Origin: Asterochloris sp. CNOR1
Lineage: Eukaryota; Chlorophyta; Trebouxiophyceae; Trebouxiales; Trebouxiaceae
Length of the DNA stretch: 64,000 nucleotides
Assembly (NCBI GenBank): GCA_963969365.1
Contig: OZ017763.1
Location: 744,001-808,000, forward strand
Direction: 5' to 3'
The notes under the pieces are model-generated. The model was given only the letters and a program-made list of their open reading frames with translations, was not told the origin of the DNA and searched no databases. Positions 23,616-35,600 of the stretch are shown in pieces. The position numbers and the translations under genes are program-made. Positions within the stretch are counted from its first letter, which is position 1. Each line of letters starts with the position of its first letter.

Positions 23616-26600
23616 ATGAGTGCCACTGACTTGCTGGATGCTTACCTGAATGACACAGTGGCAGAACACAGTAAACGGCAATCTCAGCTAAGCACTCAGC
23701 AGGCCAGCGGCGCGGGCATTGTGAGGGCAGGGAGCAGGCGGCCTGTCAGCAGAAGCGTTTTGTCCAATCTTGCAGGAAGGGCAGACAAGTTGGCTGGGAG
23801 CAAGCAGGGCAGCCTTCAGCACAGTAGAAGCCTTGTGGGGCAGACCCTAGGGGCAGAGGCTGCAGCAGGTGACATGCAAGCGATCAGGGACCTCTGCTGC
23901 TGTGATTCACACTTGATCTTTTCCTGCCCCTCTTGACAAAATCCTGCCAGTGCAATGCATGGCACCCCGGCCTGCAGCTGAGACCACTCTGGCTCCTGTG
24001 CAGACAGGGAGCAAGTGCCAGAGCAGCCCCGCTCAGCGTGGCTGGCACCAAGACCTACTGCCTTGACAGCAGCAGACAGCAGCGCACGCTCACAGGTGAG
24101 TTTCTGCAGCCAGCTCGGCCAGCTCCAGCAGGTGGCGTGTGCTCCTTGGCCAAATGTGGTGCCCTGGCAGTATGCTGCAAACGTGAACAAGCTGTATCAG
24201 CGACCATGAGTACTCTGCAGGCCTGCTTGCTGTGCGGGTCACCTGCAGGCAAGTTTTGTGCATCAGGGAGTTGTAAGTAGTTGCCATGCAAGCTGCATAT
24301 GTGCCGCAGTTGCTGGGAAATCCCTTCGTATGTGGTGGTGCATGTGGGGTTTGCAGGCCCAAACAGCCTCAGCCATGCGGCCCCTGGCGCCAGCCAAACC
24401 TGATAGCCCTTTCCAGCCATACAAATAGACGTTGCTGCATTGCCTGCCGGCAAGAAGCGCCCTGGCCACTAAAGTTGTCTGCTTGCTTGTCAGCAGCATG
24501 GACTCTGACCATGTCCATGTGCGCTCTGCAGGCGGGGAGGACCTTAGCGCGAGAGCCTCTGAGGACAGCCCTCAGCTTAGGGCCGCAGCCTGGTGACGGG
24601 CGATGGAGCCTGCTGCCTGAGGCGCCGACGCTGGGCAGAGGGTCGCTTCGCAAAGCCTCCTTTGAGCAGCCGCCAGAGCGCCCCAAAGCAGGCAGCATGT
24701 TCCGTATCCACAGCAGCAGCGACAGTGAGGGCAAGCAGGCCATGGAGGCGGGGCAAGCAGGCCAGGGAGGCGGGCTCAGCGGCAGCCTGCTGCACCACAC
24801 CATTGCAGACAGCATGCCCGATCTGCCCAAGATGGGCCCCAGAGCAAGGCCTGCAGTCAAGGTGTCCATGCACGACACCCTGCATAGCAGCTCGGGGTCG
24901 ACTGTGGTGCTGTCGCGGCAGCAGCAGGCTGAGGCCAAGCACTTGAGCCGCCAGAAGACTCAGAACCTGAAAGGCAGCCTGCTGCAGCGAGGCAGCCCCA
25001 GCAAGACGGGTGGGTGAGGCCTCAAAACCCAACGAAGCATTCCAGTCAATGTCCTTGTGGCAGCTAAACCCATCTCTTGCGCTGCACCTGGCAGCATCAG
25101 ACATATTCTGGTGTTGAAGTTCTCTGCCTGCCTGCTGCAGAGGACATGAGCCGGAGCAGCAGCTTTGCGACAGGGCTCAGCCTCGCAGCGGCAGCACGGG
25201 GCATGGGCAGTCCTAACAAGAACTCCCCATCGCGGCGTGCGCAGAGCATCTTTGCCTCTGCTGACAGAAGCGCTCGCAATCCAGGGGTGAGGCAAGGCCA
25301 GGGGTGCTGCGCTAGACATGACGGCGTGCTTTCCGCTCTGTGAACACCTTCGTCTCAGCAGACAGCAGCGCTCCTATCTTGAGGTAGTGCCGCAGCCCAG
25401 CGGTAACCTGAGGAACATGACGACGTGCTGGTTGTCGGCAAAGGCTCTGTGCCTAGCTGACATTGACGCAGGCAGCCCGGCGCTGCATCGCAGCACTGGC
25501 CACTGTATTTCAAAGGTGGCCTGCATTGTGCCGGCAGTGGATGTTTGCCTGTGCTGCAAATGGCGCACGCTGCCAGGGGTGTCCTACAGGCCACCAATAT
25601 GTTTCCAGGCTTCTGCCTTGTCCTGGCTACCAACATTCACATGGCAGCTTTGCCGCTGTCAGCTGCCAGCACAACAGTGGTTGCAGACCAGCACTGAGCC
25701 TACTGGGCAGGGCAGGGCACAACCGTAGTGTTTGAGGAAGACCCTGGGGCCCAGAGGCTCACCTTTGTCTTGCTGAACAAGTACTCCCTGCTGCCATGCA
25801 GGCGGCCAGCAGACAAAGCAGGGGCGCACAGAAACATGCATTCGGCCTGAAAAGCTGGCACCTCAGCAATGTCTGGCTCTGCTACAGGTGGACAGCGAGC
25901 AAGCCAGAGGCTGTGTCTGCAACGTGCGATGCAAAGTAATGCAGAAAACCACAAAGATCCCTCCATTTGCAGGTAGCAAGCAGCAGAGGTACGGGCACTG
26001 CCTGGGAGGAGGACCCTGGGCCCCAGAGGCTTTTGGCCAAGCAAGCATTGCAACAGCAGGAGACCCGTGAGCGCTTAGCTCTCATGCAGCCTGTGAGCGA
26101 CGCTGCGCGGACAGCTGCAGGGTTTGCCAGGCCCTCAGACGAGGGAGGCCTCCCCTCGGTGCTGTTCAGGAGGGAGGCGCCACCACCGCCCCCACTGCCA
26201 CCACCGCCACTGATGAAGCCAGCCCTGGCAAAGCCGTCAGACCTGCGTGGGGTGAGCACGCAGTGTTGCCATCAAGTAGCAGGGGCAGGCTGCATGAGGA
26301 GACCCTCAAGGATCTTGAAGCCAAGTGTGGCACAATCGCTGGACATGCGCGCCAAGTGCTGGCTTCCCTGCATGCAAGTCTGCATAGCTCATTGTCCCAA
26401 ACACTCTTTGCAAGCATGCTATCGCCCCTGGCACCGTCTCGAATCGGTCCTGACGAGGCCACCAGGTCTGCGCGGGGCGGCCATGAAGAGCAGCAGCGAG
26501 GGCGCCCCGTGAGCTGGTCTTTTTGCAGCCACCACATCTGCACAGCATGTCATGATTGGGGCAGTGCTACTCCTGGTGCAGGCTTACCATGCGGCAGCAT

Positions 26601-29600
26601 CTGAGGGCACGCTGGACAAGAGCAGAACCCTCCACAGGAGCACCAGTTCTGCCGGCCTGCACGAAGGCAGGGGCAGAAGCGTCAGCCCTGCCAAGTCTGA
26701 CTGCACCAGGTGAGGATCACACATGCAGGACTGAGATCGTGTCAGCCTCTTGTGCTGCTGGCAACCCATCCAATTCGATTGATGGTGCACACCACCCAGC
26801 GCCTGCCCTGCTGCAGCCTCCCACCCCATCCCCTGGACCATGGAGGCGGCCAGCAGCCAGTCAGCAGCTGCACCAGCACTCCTGCCAGGTGCCCAGCCAC
26901 TGCTATGCTTGGGGCAGCTGCACCAGCACAGTTGCCTGCCCCAGCCTCGTTCCCCTGCTTGGCCTGCAGAGACCTGCAGCGGCTGAGGCAGGAGTGGCTG
27001 GACTTCTGCGGCAGCCACAGCCTGGGGCCAGGCACAGCTGGGGGACTGAGGCGGCAGGCATCCGAAACCTCTCTCAGGCTGCGGCCGCAGACGGGGCCGG
27101 CATCCCTGCAGGATGGCCTGCATCAGGGTGAAGGCCTGCACATTCGCAGTCCCCACCTGCAACTTGGCTGCAACTGCCTTGTCATCAGGGCTGGCATGCA
27201 GGCAACCACTCTGTCTGTGCAGTGCATGCATGCCTCCCTAGCGCAGTGGGTATATGCAAACAGAGCCTGCTGGCTGGTCCAGTCTGCTGCTTTTCTCAGG
27301 TTCAAATCAAGGTGCGAGCTGGATTCCATCGCCCACTGCTGTCAGCTGCAGTGATCCGCGGCAGCAGCCAGACCACGTGGCTGGCGCACTCTGGCACACG
27401 TCCCCTGGCGGCTGATGCTGTCCTGGCGGCCTCTGCAGGACCGTCCTCACCAGCCAGGAGCACTGGTGCCCACCCAGGCAGATGGCCTCCACCGCAACAA
27501 GGTGAGTCTGCAGCCTGCCCTTTGTAGTAGATCCTGGAAGACAAGGGCCTCCCCTCAGCCGCCAGGAGCGGCAGTGCTCATTCAGGCCATCACCGCCATG
27601 TAGTTGCATGGCGGCAGACACTCATCGGACAAGGCCATTGCCAGCTCCTAGGACTGGCGCACCTCCCAACTCACCTCCCATCTGTCCTTGTGCTGCAGCC
27701 CACAGCGCTTACACAGTGTCGCCTGGGAGCAGCCGGGTGCGCCCCAGCTCTCCAGGTCGCAGCAGGTCGGCGCAGAAGTCCTATGTTGCTTACCTGGACG
27801 GCGACACAAGCGGGCGGAGCATGGAAGACTGGCAAAGGACTGCATCATCCTTTGAGCTGCCGCTGGGTGAGCTGGCACTGCCATTTGTGCCAGTGTGCAG
27901 GCTGTCTTTCCCACTGGCATGGTTGGCTTGACAGCTTGGCCCTGTCAAGGCACATCTGGCCAGGTCTGCTGCGGCATCCGTGTGCCCTGGGCCTAAGTCA
28001 AGCTGTCTTCATGCCGTTGCCCTGTCGTGGCAGACCCTCTTGGCATGCTCTTTCTGCAAATTTGCCACAGCATGTGAAGCGGCTAGAAAGGCCTGCCCCT
28101 TATGCTGCAGCCTCCCAGACGGGCCGGTCGCTGACCCCTGAGGAGGTGAGGGTGGCGCAACAGCAGGCAAGGCTGCAGGCTCGACTGGATGAGCGCCACG
28201 TCTCCATGTCACCAGGTATGCTGCGTTGTGGCTCTATGTGAATATGCTTGTGTGAGGCAGGCCTGCCGTCCTTTTTGCCTGGGCGCTTCAATGTGATTCA
28301 TTCAGCTGCAGCCCAAACTTGGCTACTCTAGCTGCCTCATCAAATCATGCCGGGCACCCCATGCAGATACTTCATACCAGCCGTTGTTGGGCCCAAGGCC
28401 TGACTGATACAGGCTTGAACCTGTGCAGGGCCTCACGGTGCAAGCGTTTGATGCAGCCTGTCTGCACCCTCAAAGAGCTGCAATTGATGTGCAGAGAGCC
28501 AGCAGCGCTTGCACAGCGTGCTGCAGATGTGCACTCTGTCAGCACTGTGAGGCATTGCAAGCTTGGCTCACACAGCACAGCACTTATGCTATGTGCTTAC
28601 TTCAAAGCATGTAGAAGCTTGTGAAACAAAGAGTGTCACACACACTACTGTGTGTGCCTGCAGCAACTGCTTGTGCGCAGTGAGTGCATTCCTTTGGACA
28701 GAGCAGGGACCCTTTTCATGATCATGTCACAAGCTGCAGCAAAGCAGAAGGTACCAACAGGCGGTCATAGGCACTGAGTAATGCTCAATGCTGTGCAGAG
28801 GGCCAGGGCCGCCTGCAGGGCATGCTGCGGGATGTGCAGCACCTCAGGCTGGGAGGCAAGCCGTCCCCCACCCTCCGGCCAGCCTCAGCCCCACAGCCAG
28901 CGCACAGGAGCAGGAGTCGCTCCCCTGCAGCTTGGGCTGGGCTACCCAGCTGGTGGGATGCAGACTGGAGGCCCAAAGATCAAGCAGGTGGGGACCTGCG
29001 CCAAACCTTCTTGGCATGCCTGGCACCTCGTGCTGGAGGGACGGCAGTCAAAGGTGCGTAGGCAGGTGCGTGGTCCAACCTGAGGCATGAAAGTCTTTGT
29101 ATATTGGGTAAAGACAAGCGGCCAGGGCTTCCCCCTGCATCTTTGTTCGGAGCGGTGGAGGGCTGAGTGTCTGCCCCTGTGTGACCCGACAGGCGCGGCC
29201 AGGTACAGCTCAGTAGGATGCGAGCCTACAAAGCTCACCAAGATTCGATGAGCAATGCAATGCCTGCCTCCTGCAGGACACTCTTGCCTGCCAGGCAGCC
29301 ACAACCGTCAGCATGAGAATGGTTCAGGCCTGCATGGGCAGCGTCTTGGGTGCCTGCAAACCTGACTGAGTCTTATGGAGCAGGAGCATGCCTGTTCTCT
29401 GGAGGGCATTCCAGAAGCAGTCACAAGCATCATGCTGGGCTTGCTTCAGGCCTGCCTTGTCTGCAGCCTGACAGCCGGCAAAGTTTTGCAGTCTCGTCGA
29501 TCAAGCGCAAGCCTGCCTCTGCAGGCGTTCTGGAGGCAGTCCCAGCCAGCATGATGCACTTGCATCAGGCCTGCCTGTACAGGGAGCCCGCAAACTCACC

Positions 29601-32600
29601 ACGACTCGTCCGTGGAATGCAGTGCCTGATCTAGGCAGGCATTGCAATCCCAGGCTCACGATGGGTTCCTTGCAGAGCTGCTGCAACGCAAGTCACCCAC
29701 AGGAGCTGTCAGGCACAGCTCAGCAGCATGGGAGCCAGCACAGCTCACCATGACTAGCAGGATAGATGAAGTGCCTTCTGCAGGGCCATTCCACTCAGGC
29801 AGTCAGGGGGGCCACAATGAGGCCCTTAGTGGCGCAGGGCACTTACATGGCTGGCCAGGCACAGCTCAGCAGCATGCAAGCCCTACACAACTCACCATGA
29901 TGTCTCGACCAACTGCTGCTTTTGCAGGGCGCTCATGCTCACCGGGCAGTCATGGCGGGCTCGCTGCAGAGCTGCTGCAGCGCAGATCACCCAAGAGGGC
30001 GGCCAGGCACAGCTCCCCGGGCCACAGCAGATCCCGAGCGACTCGGTCCAGCCTGCTCAGGCACAGCATGCTGTCAGACGATGAGGAGTGCGACGCAATG
30101 GCTGACAGGCTGGCAGGGAGGCGGGCAAGCAGCTCGCCGGGGAGAAGGGCAATGTCTGCCATGCCCTCAGGTAAGACTGTGGGGAGGACAGGGCTGCATA
30201 ATACGAGTACGGAAGACGTTGCCCTGACTTCAGCCTCAAATGAGGCTGAAAGGCAGTTGTCCTCAAGACCAGCAGTCCAGGGAACAAGGACACATTTCAA
30301 GCCACACGGTGAGGTGAATCTGGGATTGCACAGATGCTGCAATTGTGTGCTTGCTTAGATCTTCTGAACTTGCCACTCATCGCCCTGCAATAGATTTTGG
30401 GAGGTAGCCCCCTTTGGGCCTTTGCCACATAACGAGCTTAGCAAGTGTTGCTGGAATGTTGATGGCTTGAGCATGTCCACCTGCCATGCAGTAAGCAGCG
30501 GCAGCTCAAAGTGGCGATATCGCTTCGATGGCTTGTGCTGATTCACCTGCCCTGCAATGAGCAGTACAAGCTGAAGTGTCGCCTGGTGCAGGCCTCAGGA
30601 ACAGATGCTGCAGGTGTTGGCCCACGCTCTTCACCAAGGCAGTTCAGTAGTTCCACTGCAGCTGCTTCTGCTGTCATTGCACCATGCTACTTGTCACAAG
30701 AAGGTACCTGTGAGCCTCCAGTGGCAGGCAGGCGGTGGGCAAGCCCCCTTTTATCACGCTGTTATGAAATGAAAGGTGCACTGGTCAGAAACATGTAATC
30801 CCCTATGACTGCAGGGGCTCGCAGGTGACAGGCAGAAACCCTGTTGTCGGACGCCTCTGAGGCTCAGAAACACCCCGTCAAGCTCACGCAACCTTTGTGT
30901 GCCTGCAGCAGCAGGCAGGTGGCGGGCAACGCCTGTGCTGTCAGACTCCGCTGGGCCAGCACGCCCTAGCAGGGCTCATGTGCTTGCCTGCAATACTGGC
31001 ACCCGCTCTCAGCTGGCTAGCTCTTCAGACAGACGTCGCAGCTCTAGAGACGGCCTCGAGAGCCCAGGCATGGTCAGGAGGCGGGCGGGCAGCAGAGTCT
31101 CACCGTGCAGGCAGCGCTGGGAGTGCACAGATCAGGTGCTCAGTGCTCGCAGCCCAGGCAAGCACAGCCCCCGCGTGCAGCAGCTGCTCAGCAGGAACTG
31201 TTTCCAGGAGGCCTGGCAGCAGTACATGGGGCGCGCCAGGGCAGCACAGGCCCACGCGGTGCTGGCCGCCTCAGCAGCGACGGCGGCGGCAGGGTTTGAA
31301 ACCACCAGCTCTGGCAGCGGTGCCACAGCTGCTGCAGGGCAGCAGAGCAGGCGCACGGGCGCCTCTCTGGGGGTGGATGCCCTCGCAGGGCTGGAGACGA
31401 GGGTGGCAGGGATGAACCAGGAGGCTGCAGGGGATTGGGGACCCAAGGGCAGGCACCGCAAAGGCAGTCGGGGCAGGCACTCTGCACTGGACCCAGCAGG
31501 CAAGGTACATCAATTTGCACTGAAGGCATGCCTGAGGTCAGCACAGATCATGCCCAGCACATCATGCCAGACGACATTGCAGGCCGTCCACATTGTGCCA
31601 GGCATAGGGTGCAAGCTGGCTGCAGCTGGTTCTTCCGCTACTGCTGATGCACTCAAGGCACACCTCAGGTCTCCTTGGCCCTGCAGCAGCACAAAGCTGT
31701 GGCACCCATGCCAGCGGCATATGTTACATACATGGCACGTGGGGCGCATTACACTGCAAAACGTAATCTTGCCTTGAGGCACTTGAGTGCCTGTGACCTG
31801 GCTGTTACCACCTTGTGTGAATCAGGGTAATTATGCCTAAACTGCCTGCTGCAGAGACGGCCCAGCTCCCCTACTAGCCCTGTGGGGCGCTTGATGCAAC
31901 GCCTGGCTGCCCGGCAGGGGCGCAGGCACCGCAATCCCGGCCGCAGCAAGCCCGGACAGGCAAACAAGGCTGCCTCAGCCACCGCCAGCAGCTGCAGCGG
32001 CAGTGGCTCGGAGGAAGCGCCTGCCGCTCAGGCTGCTGGTTGTGGCCTGGCAGAGAATCCAGTGCTCAGCATTGATGCCGGAGCTGCCGACCCTCCCAGG
32101 CAGCAGGGGGAGGGCTTGGTCGCTGCAGCAGCTGCGGGGTTTCAGGCATCCAGCCTGCAGGGCGGCATCATGGCATGTCTGGGGCAGCAGCCGCTGGGAG
32201 CCCAGGCAGTAGGTGGCACCGCTGGGCTGAGCAGTGCCGCAGGCTCATTGCGTGAGGCCTTGGCAGCTGCTGCCAGGGAGGCAACTGCCTGCCGAGACGT
32301 CAGGCTGGCAGCAGATGAGGGTGGAGCAGAGCTGGATGCAGATGACCCCGCAGCTGCAGGCGGCAGCGCAGCAGCAGCTCGTCTGGAGGCGCTGCTGCGG
32401 CTGACAGCAGAGCAAGTGGGCAGCCTGACAGAGGTGCCTCGCAGCCAGTCACTGCAGGTGTGGCGGTGCAGTGCTCTGTGTGAGGGGTAGGGCATGGGAT
32501 GTGCATATGACCGCCCGCCAGCAGCCTTCTCCAGGTGGGGGGCATGGTTGGCCCAGTCTTGACAGGATGTCTTGGCGCACCCCTTCAGCTCATGGGTGTT

Positions 32601-35600
32601 CTATCTGGACCTGTCTCCTTGCCAACAGCTCATGTAGTGCCGTATGGTTGCTGTGCTCCGCATCTTTGTGCCTGCACAATCAGGTACTGCTCTTGGCACA
32701 CTTCTATGCTGACCTCATGCCAAGCTGCATTTGCCTGCAGAGTCTGCATGTTCTGGCAGCACCCAATTGGCCCAGTCTGGCTCACAGTGAGGCTCTGGCA
32801 GACAGTCCCCTGCTCATTGGCGCACACCGCTCAGATGGCGACCCCTTGAAGGGGACCAGCAGGTTGTGGGGGCTCACCAGTCTGGCAGGGACCCTGCCAG
32901 CCGACGCTGGGCGGTGTACAGCAGAGCCTGCCCTCGTCTCTGAGCACAGCAGCCACTCTGCGGGTAAGGCCTGGTCGCAAGCTTTTGTGGGCTGACACCA
33001 GGGCTGCATGGCTGGCCACTCATCTGCTCTTGTGCTGCTCAGCAGCTCTGGTGCTGCTCTTTTCAGGCCACCTGCAATGTTGCAAGGTTTTGCCAGCTTT
33101 TGCCTGCTCAAGCTGCCAGCCTTCCGCTGAGTTGTCGGTCAAGGTCTGCAGCTGACAGCTTGAGGCATCAGCGTCATGTCATACAGGCACGCGCCGCAAG
33201 TTGCTGTCCTATATTGAGCTATTTGCCTGTGCCTGCAGCTGACAGCATCAGGCGCCGCTACCCTAAACTGTTTGGCAGCCGCCCAACCTCGCCGCTTGCT
33301 GGCGCCTCTGACGTGCATTCACCGGCGCAGCAGCCGCAGGAGCAGATCAGTGCTGGCCGGCCCACGACGCGCCAGCAAAACGCCTCAGGTGTCCCAGAGA
33401 GCCCCTTGAGGCGTCTGCTGCAGGTGTGCCATCTTGTGCTGTGAGTCATTCCCGATGCATCTGCGGAGTGATGTCCTCATGATGTAGTGCTGCAGCCCAG
33501 AAAGCAGAGCCTGCATGGCAGCATGGATTATGAGAACTGCTCCAGGCTGGCACACTGTGCTGCAGCTCTCAGAGCAGAGCCTGCCTGGCAGCTCAGAGAG
33601 CCCTGTGAGACGCCTGGTCCATCTGACCGCAACATCCAGGCTATGCAATCAGAGCTGCAGCCTGTGTTTGCAGTGCAGAGCCTGCCTGTCCACAAGCCCC
33701 TGGAGAGGCCCTCCCCATGTATGTGGCAGCTGTGCAAGATTTCTTGCAGACACATGAGATTGCTGCACCTGGCTGAGGAGAGCTCAGTGAGGCACATGCC
33801 ATCCGCCTGCACCATGACAGACACAGTCACATTCCCTGCTGTACTTTGCCACACAGGTGCTGGATGATCTGCATGCAGGCCACGCAGGCTGAGCAGCACC
33901 GCTGGCAGGGGCTGCCGCGACCTGGCAGTGCAGATCTGCTGCTGGCAAGGGCATCTGAGACAGACAGGGTGCTTCGGCCACGCCCATCAGCGGCCAGCAT
34001 CGCGAGCCAGCAGTGTCAGCCTGATGGCGCAGCTCCCCACACACAGCAGCGGAGGTCCATGTCTCAGTCTGCTGGTGTCCCTGGAGAGTTGCTGCAGCAG
34101 CGCAGCTGGTACCATGGCCTCGCAAATACTGCTGCACTGCCTGCTGGCCACTCGCAGGATTGCAGCCCCATGTCTCAGGCTGCTGAGGTCCATGGGCCCC
34201 TGTCGCAGCAGCACAGCTGCCACCACGTGAGGGGGGCCAGCAGTCCTGCTGCATCACCTGCTGGTGCAGCTTCCCACCTGCAGCGGCACAGTCCCATGTC
34301 TCTGTCTGCTGAGACGGCCGGAAGCCAGCTGCAGCAGAGTTGCCGGAACCATGGGCCCGCCAGTCCCGCTCTGCCTCGGCCAGGCAGCGGGGAGGGGCGG
34401 TCTGCTCTGGCAGACCTACTGTCAGACCTGGTGTCTGCTGGTGGCAGCTCAGAGGCTGGCCGGCCCAGTCTCCAGGGGCTGAGAGGCACCGCTGGCGCTG
34501 CTGCTGATGTGCAGGCAGTTGGAGTCTGTGCTCCTGAGGAGCTGCTCTCGGCTCGGCCAGCGGCTGCCCCAGCAGTAGCTCTGCCAGACATGCGGCCAAG
34601 CAGGAGCTTGGATCCAGATGGGCAGGCTGCGCAAGCGGCTCTGTTGTCAGGTGGGACTCATGGCATGGGCCGACACCTTCAGCAGCTGCTCAAAGTGCTG
34701 CAAACAGTGTTACATGGACCTGGCCAAGCACAGATGGTGCACTGCACAGATGTTGGCCAATGCATTGCAGACTGCTGCCATGGGCAGTGACGCCAGCAGG
34801 GGAAGCCCGGAGTATGGCAATGAGCGCTGCATGCACTCTTATCTGATGAAGCAGCAGCCCCAATCCTGTGCTCACTTAGGTGATTGTTCAAGCGGTGGCA
34901 GGCTCTTTGCATCATTTGCTTACATGGTGCCTGCAGGCCTGGCTTCTGTGCACATCTCTGGTGCTGGCGTGACTGACACAGGCAGGGGCACAATGGCAGG
35001 AGATGCCGCACCGGCCTCTGCACGAGCAGGTCCCTCAGAGACAGGCCCTGGCGCGGCTGCAGGTCTGCTGCTGGCCCCGCCAAGCCTGGGCAGCCAGGCA
35101 GCAAGCTCCCAAGCGCCACATGGCGCCCATATCAGGAGCCCAGACGCTGGCGGGCATGACCAGCCACAGCCTGGCAGCGTCTGGGGTGGCAGCTTGCAGC
35201 CAGGCAGCGGCAGGACCACAGAGTTGGGCATGGACACTGGTGCTCATGGTCAGCTGCTAGAGGGTGGTGGTGGTGCAGTGCAGGCAGACAGCGGCATGTT
35301 CAAGGGGACCGGCATAGGTGCCACCAGCCTGCCGCTGGATGGCAGGGGCTGGAGCTCAGACATGGGTGCAGCGGCCCCGTGCCAGCTGCCAGAGCTGCGG
35401 CAGGCATCGCACAGTGCTGCTGGTGACAGCAGTGCCGCTGCTGCTGCAGAGAGAGATGCCCCTGGCGAACAGGATGCAAGCTGGCAGCAGGCTTGTGCCC
35501 CTGCCAGGCTGCCTGCTGTGGTGGACTCAGGGCAGGCGCCAGCAGCTGCTGTGGCCAACCCTGCCCTGCGCAGAGCAGGTGTTGGCAGCGATGCTGCTGC

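Noticed and set aside
27236-27312. tRNA-like A box (tagcgcagtgggta) and B box (ggttcaaatc) at plausible spacing
   Set aside because: The flanking bases do not form an acceptor stem or a T stem, and the D stem has only two or three pairs. The block is an intron plus an acceptor in the giant gene.
29180-29927. CRISPR-like or satellite array
   Set aside because: Units are 123-144 bp, diverged, lack constant direct repeats with unique spacers, and are anchored to an exon in a eukaryotic gene.
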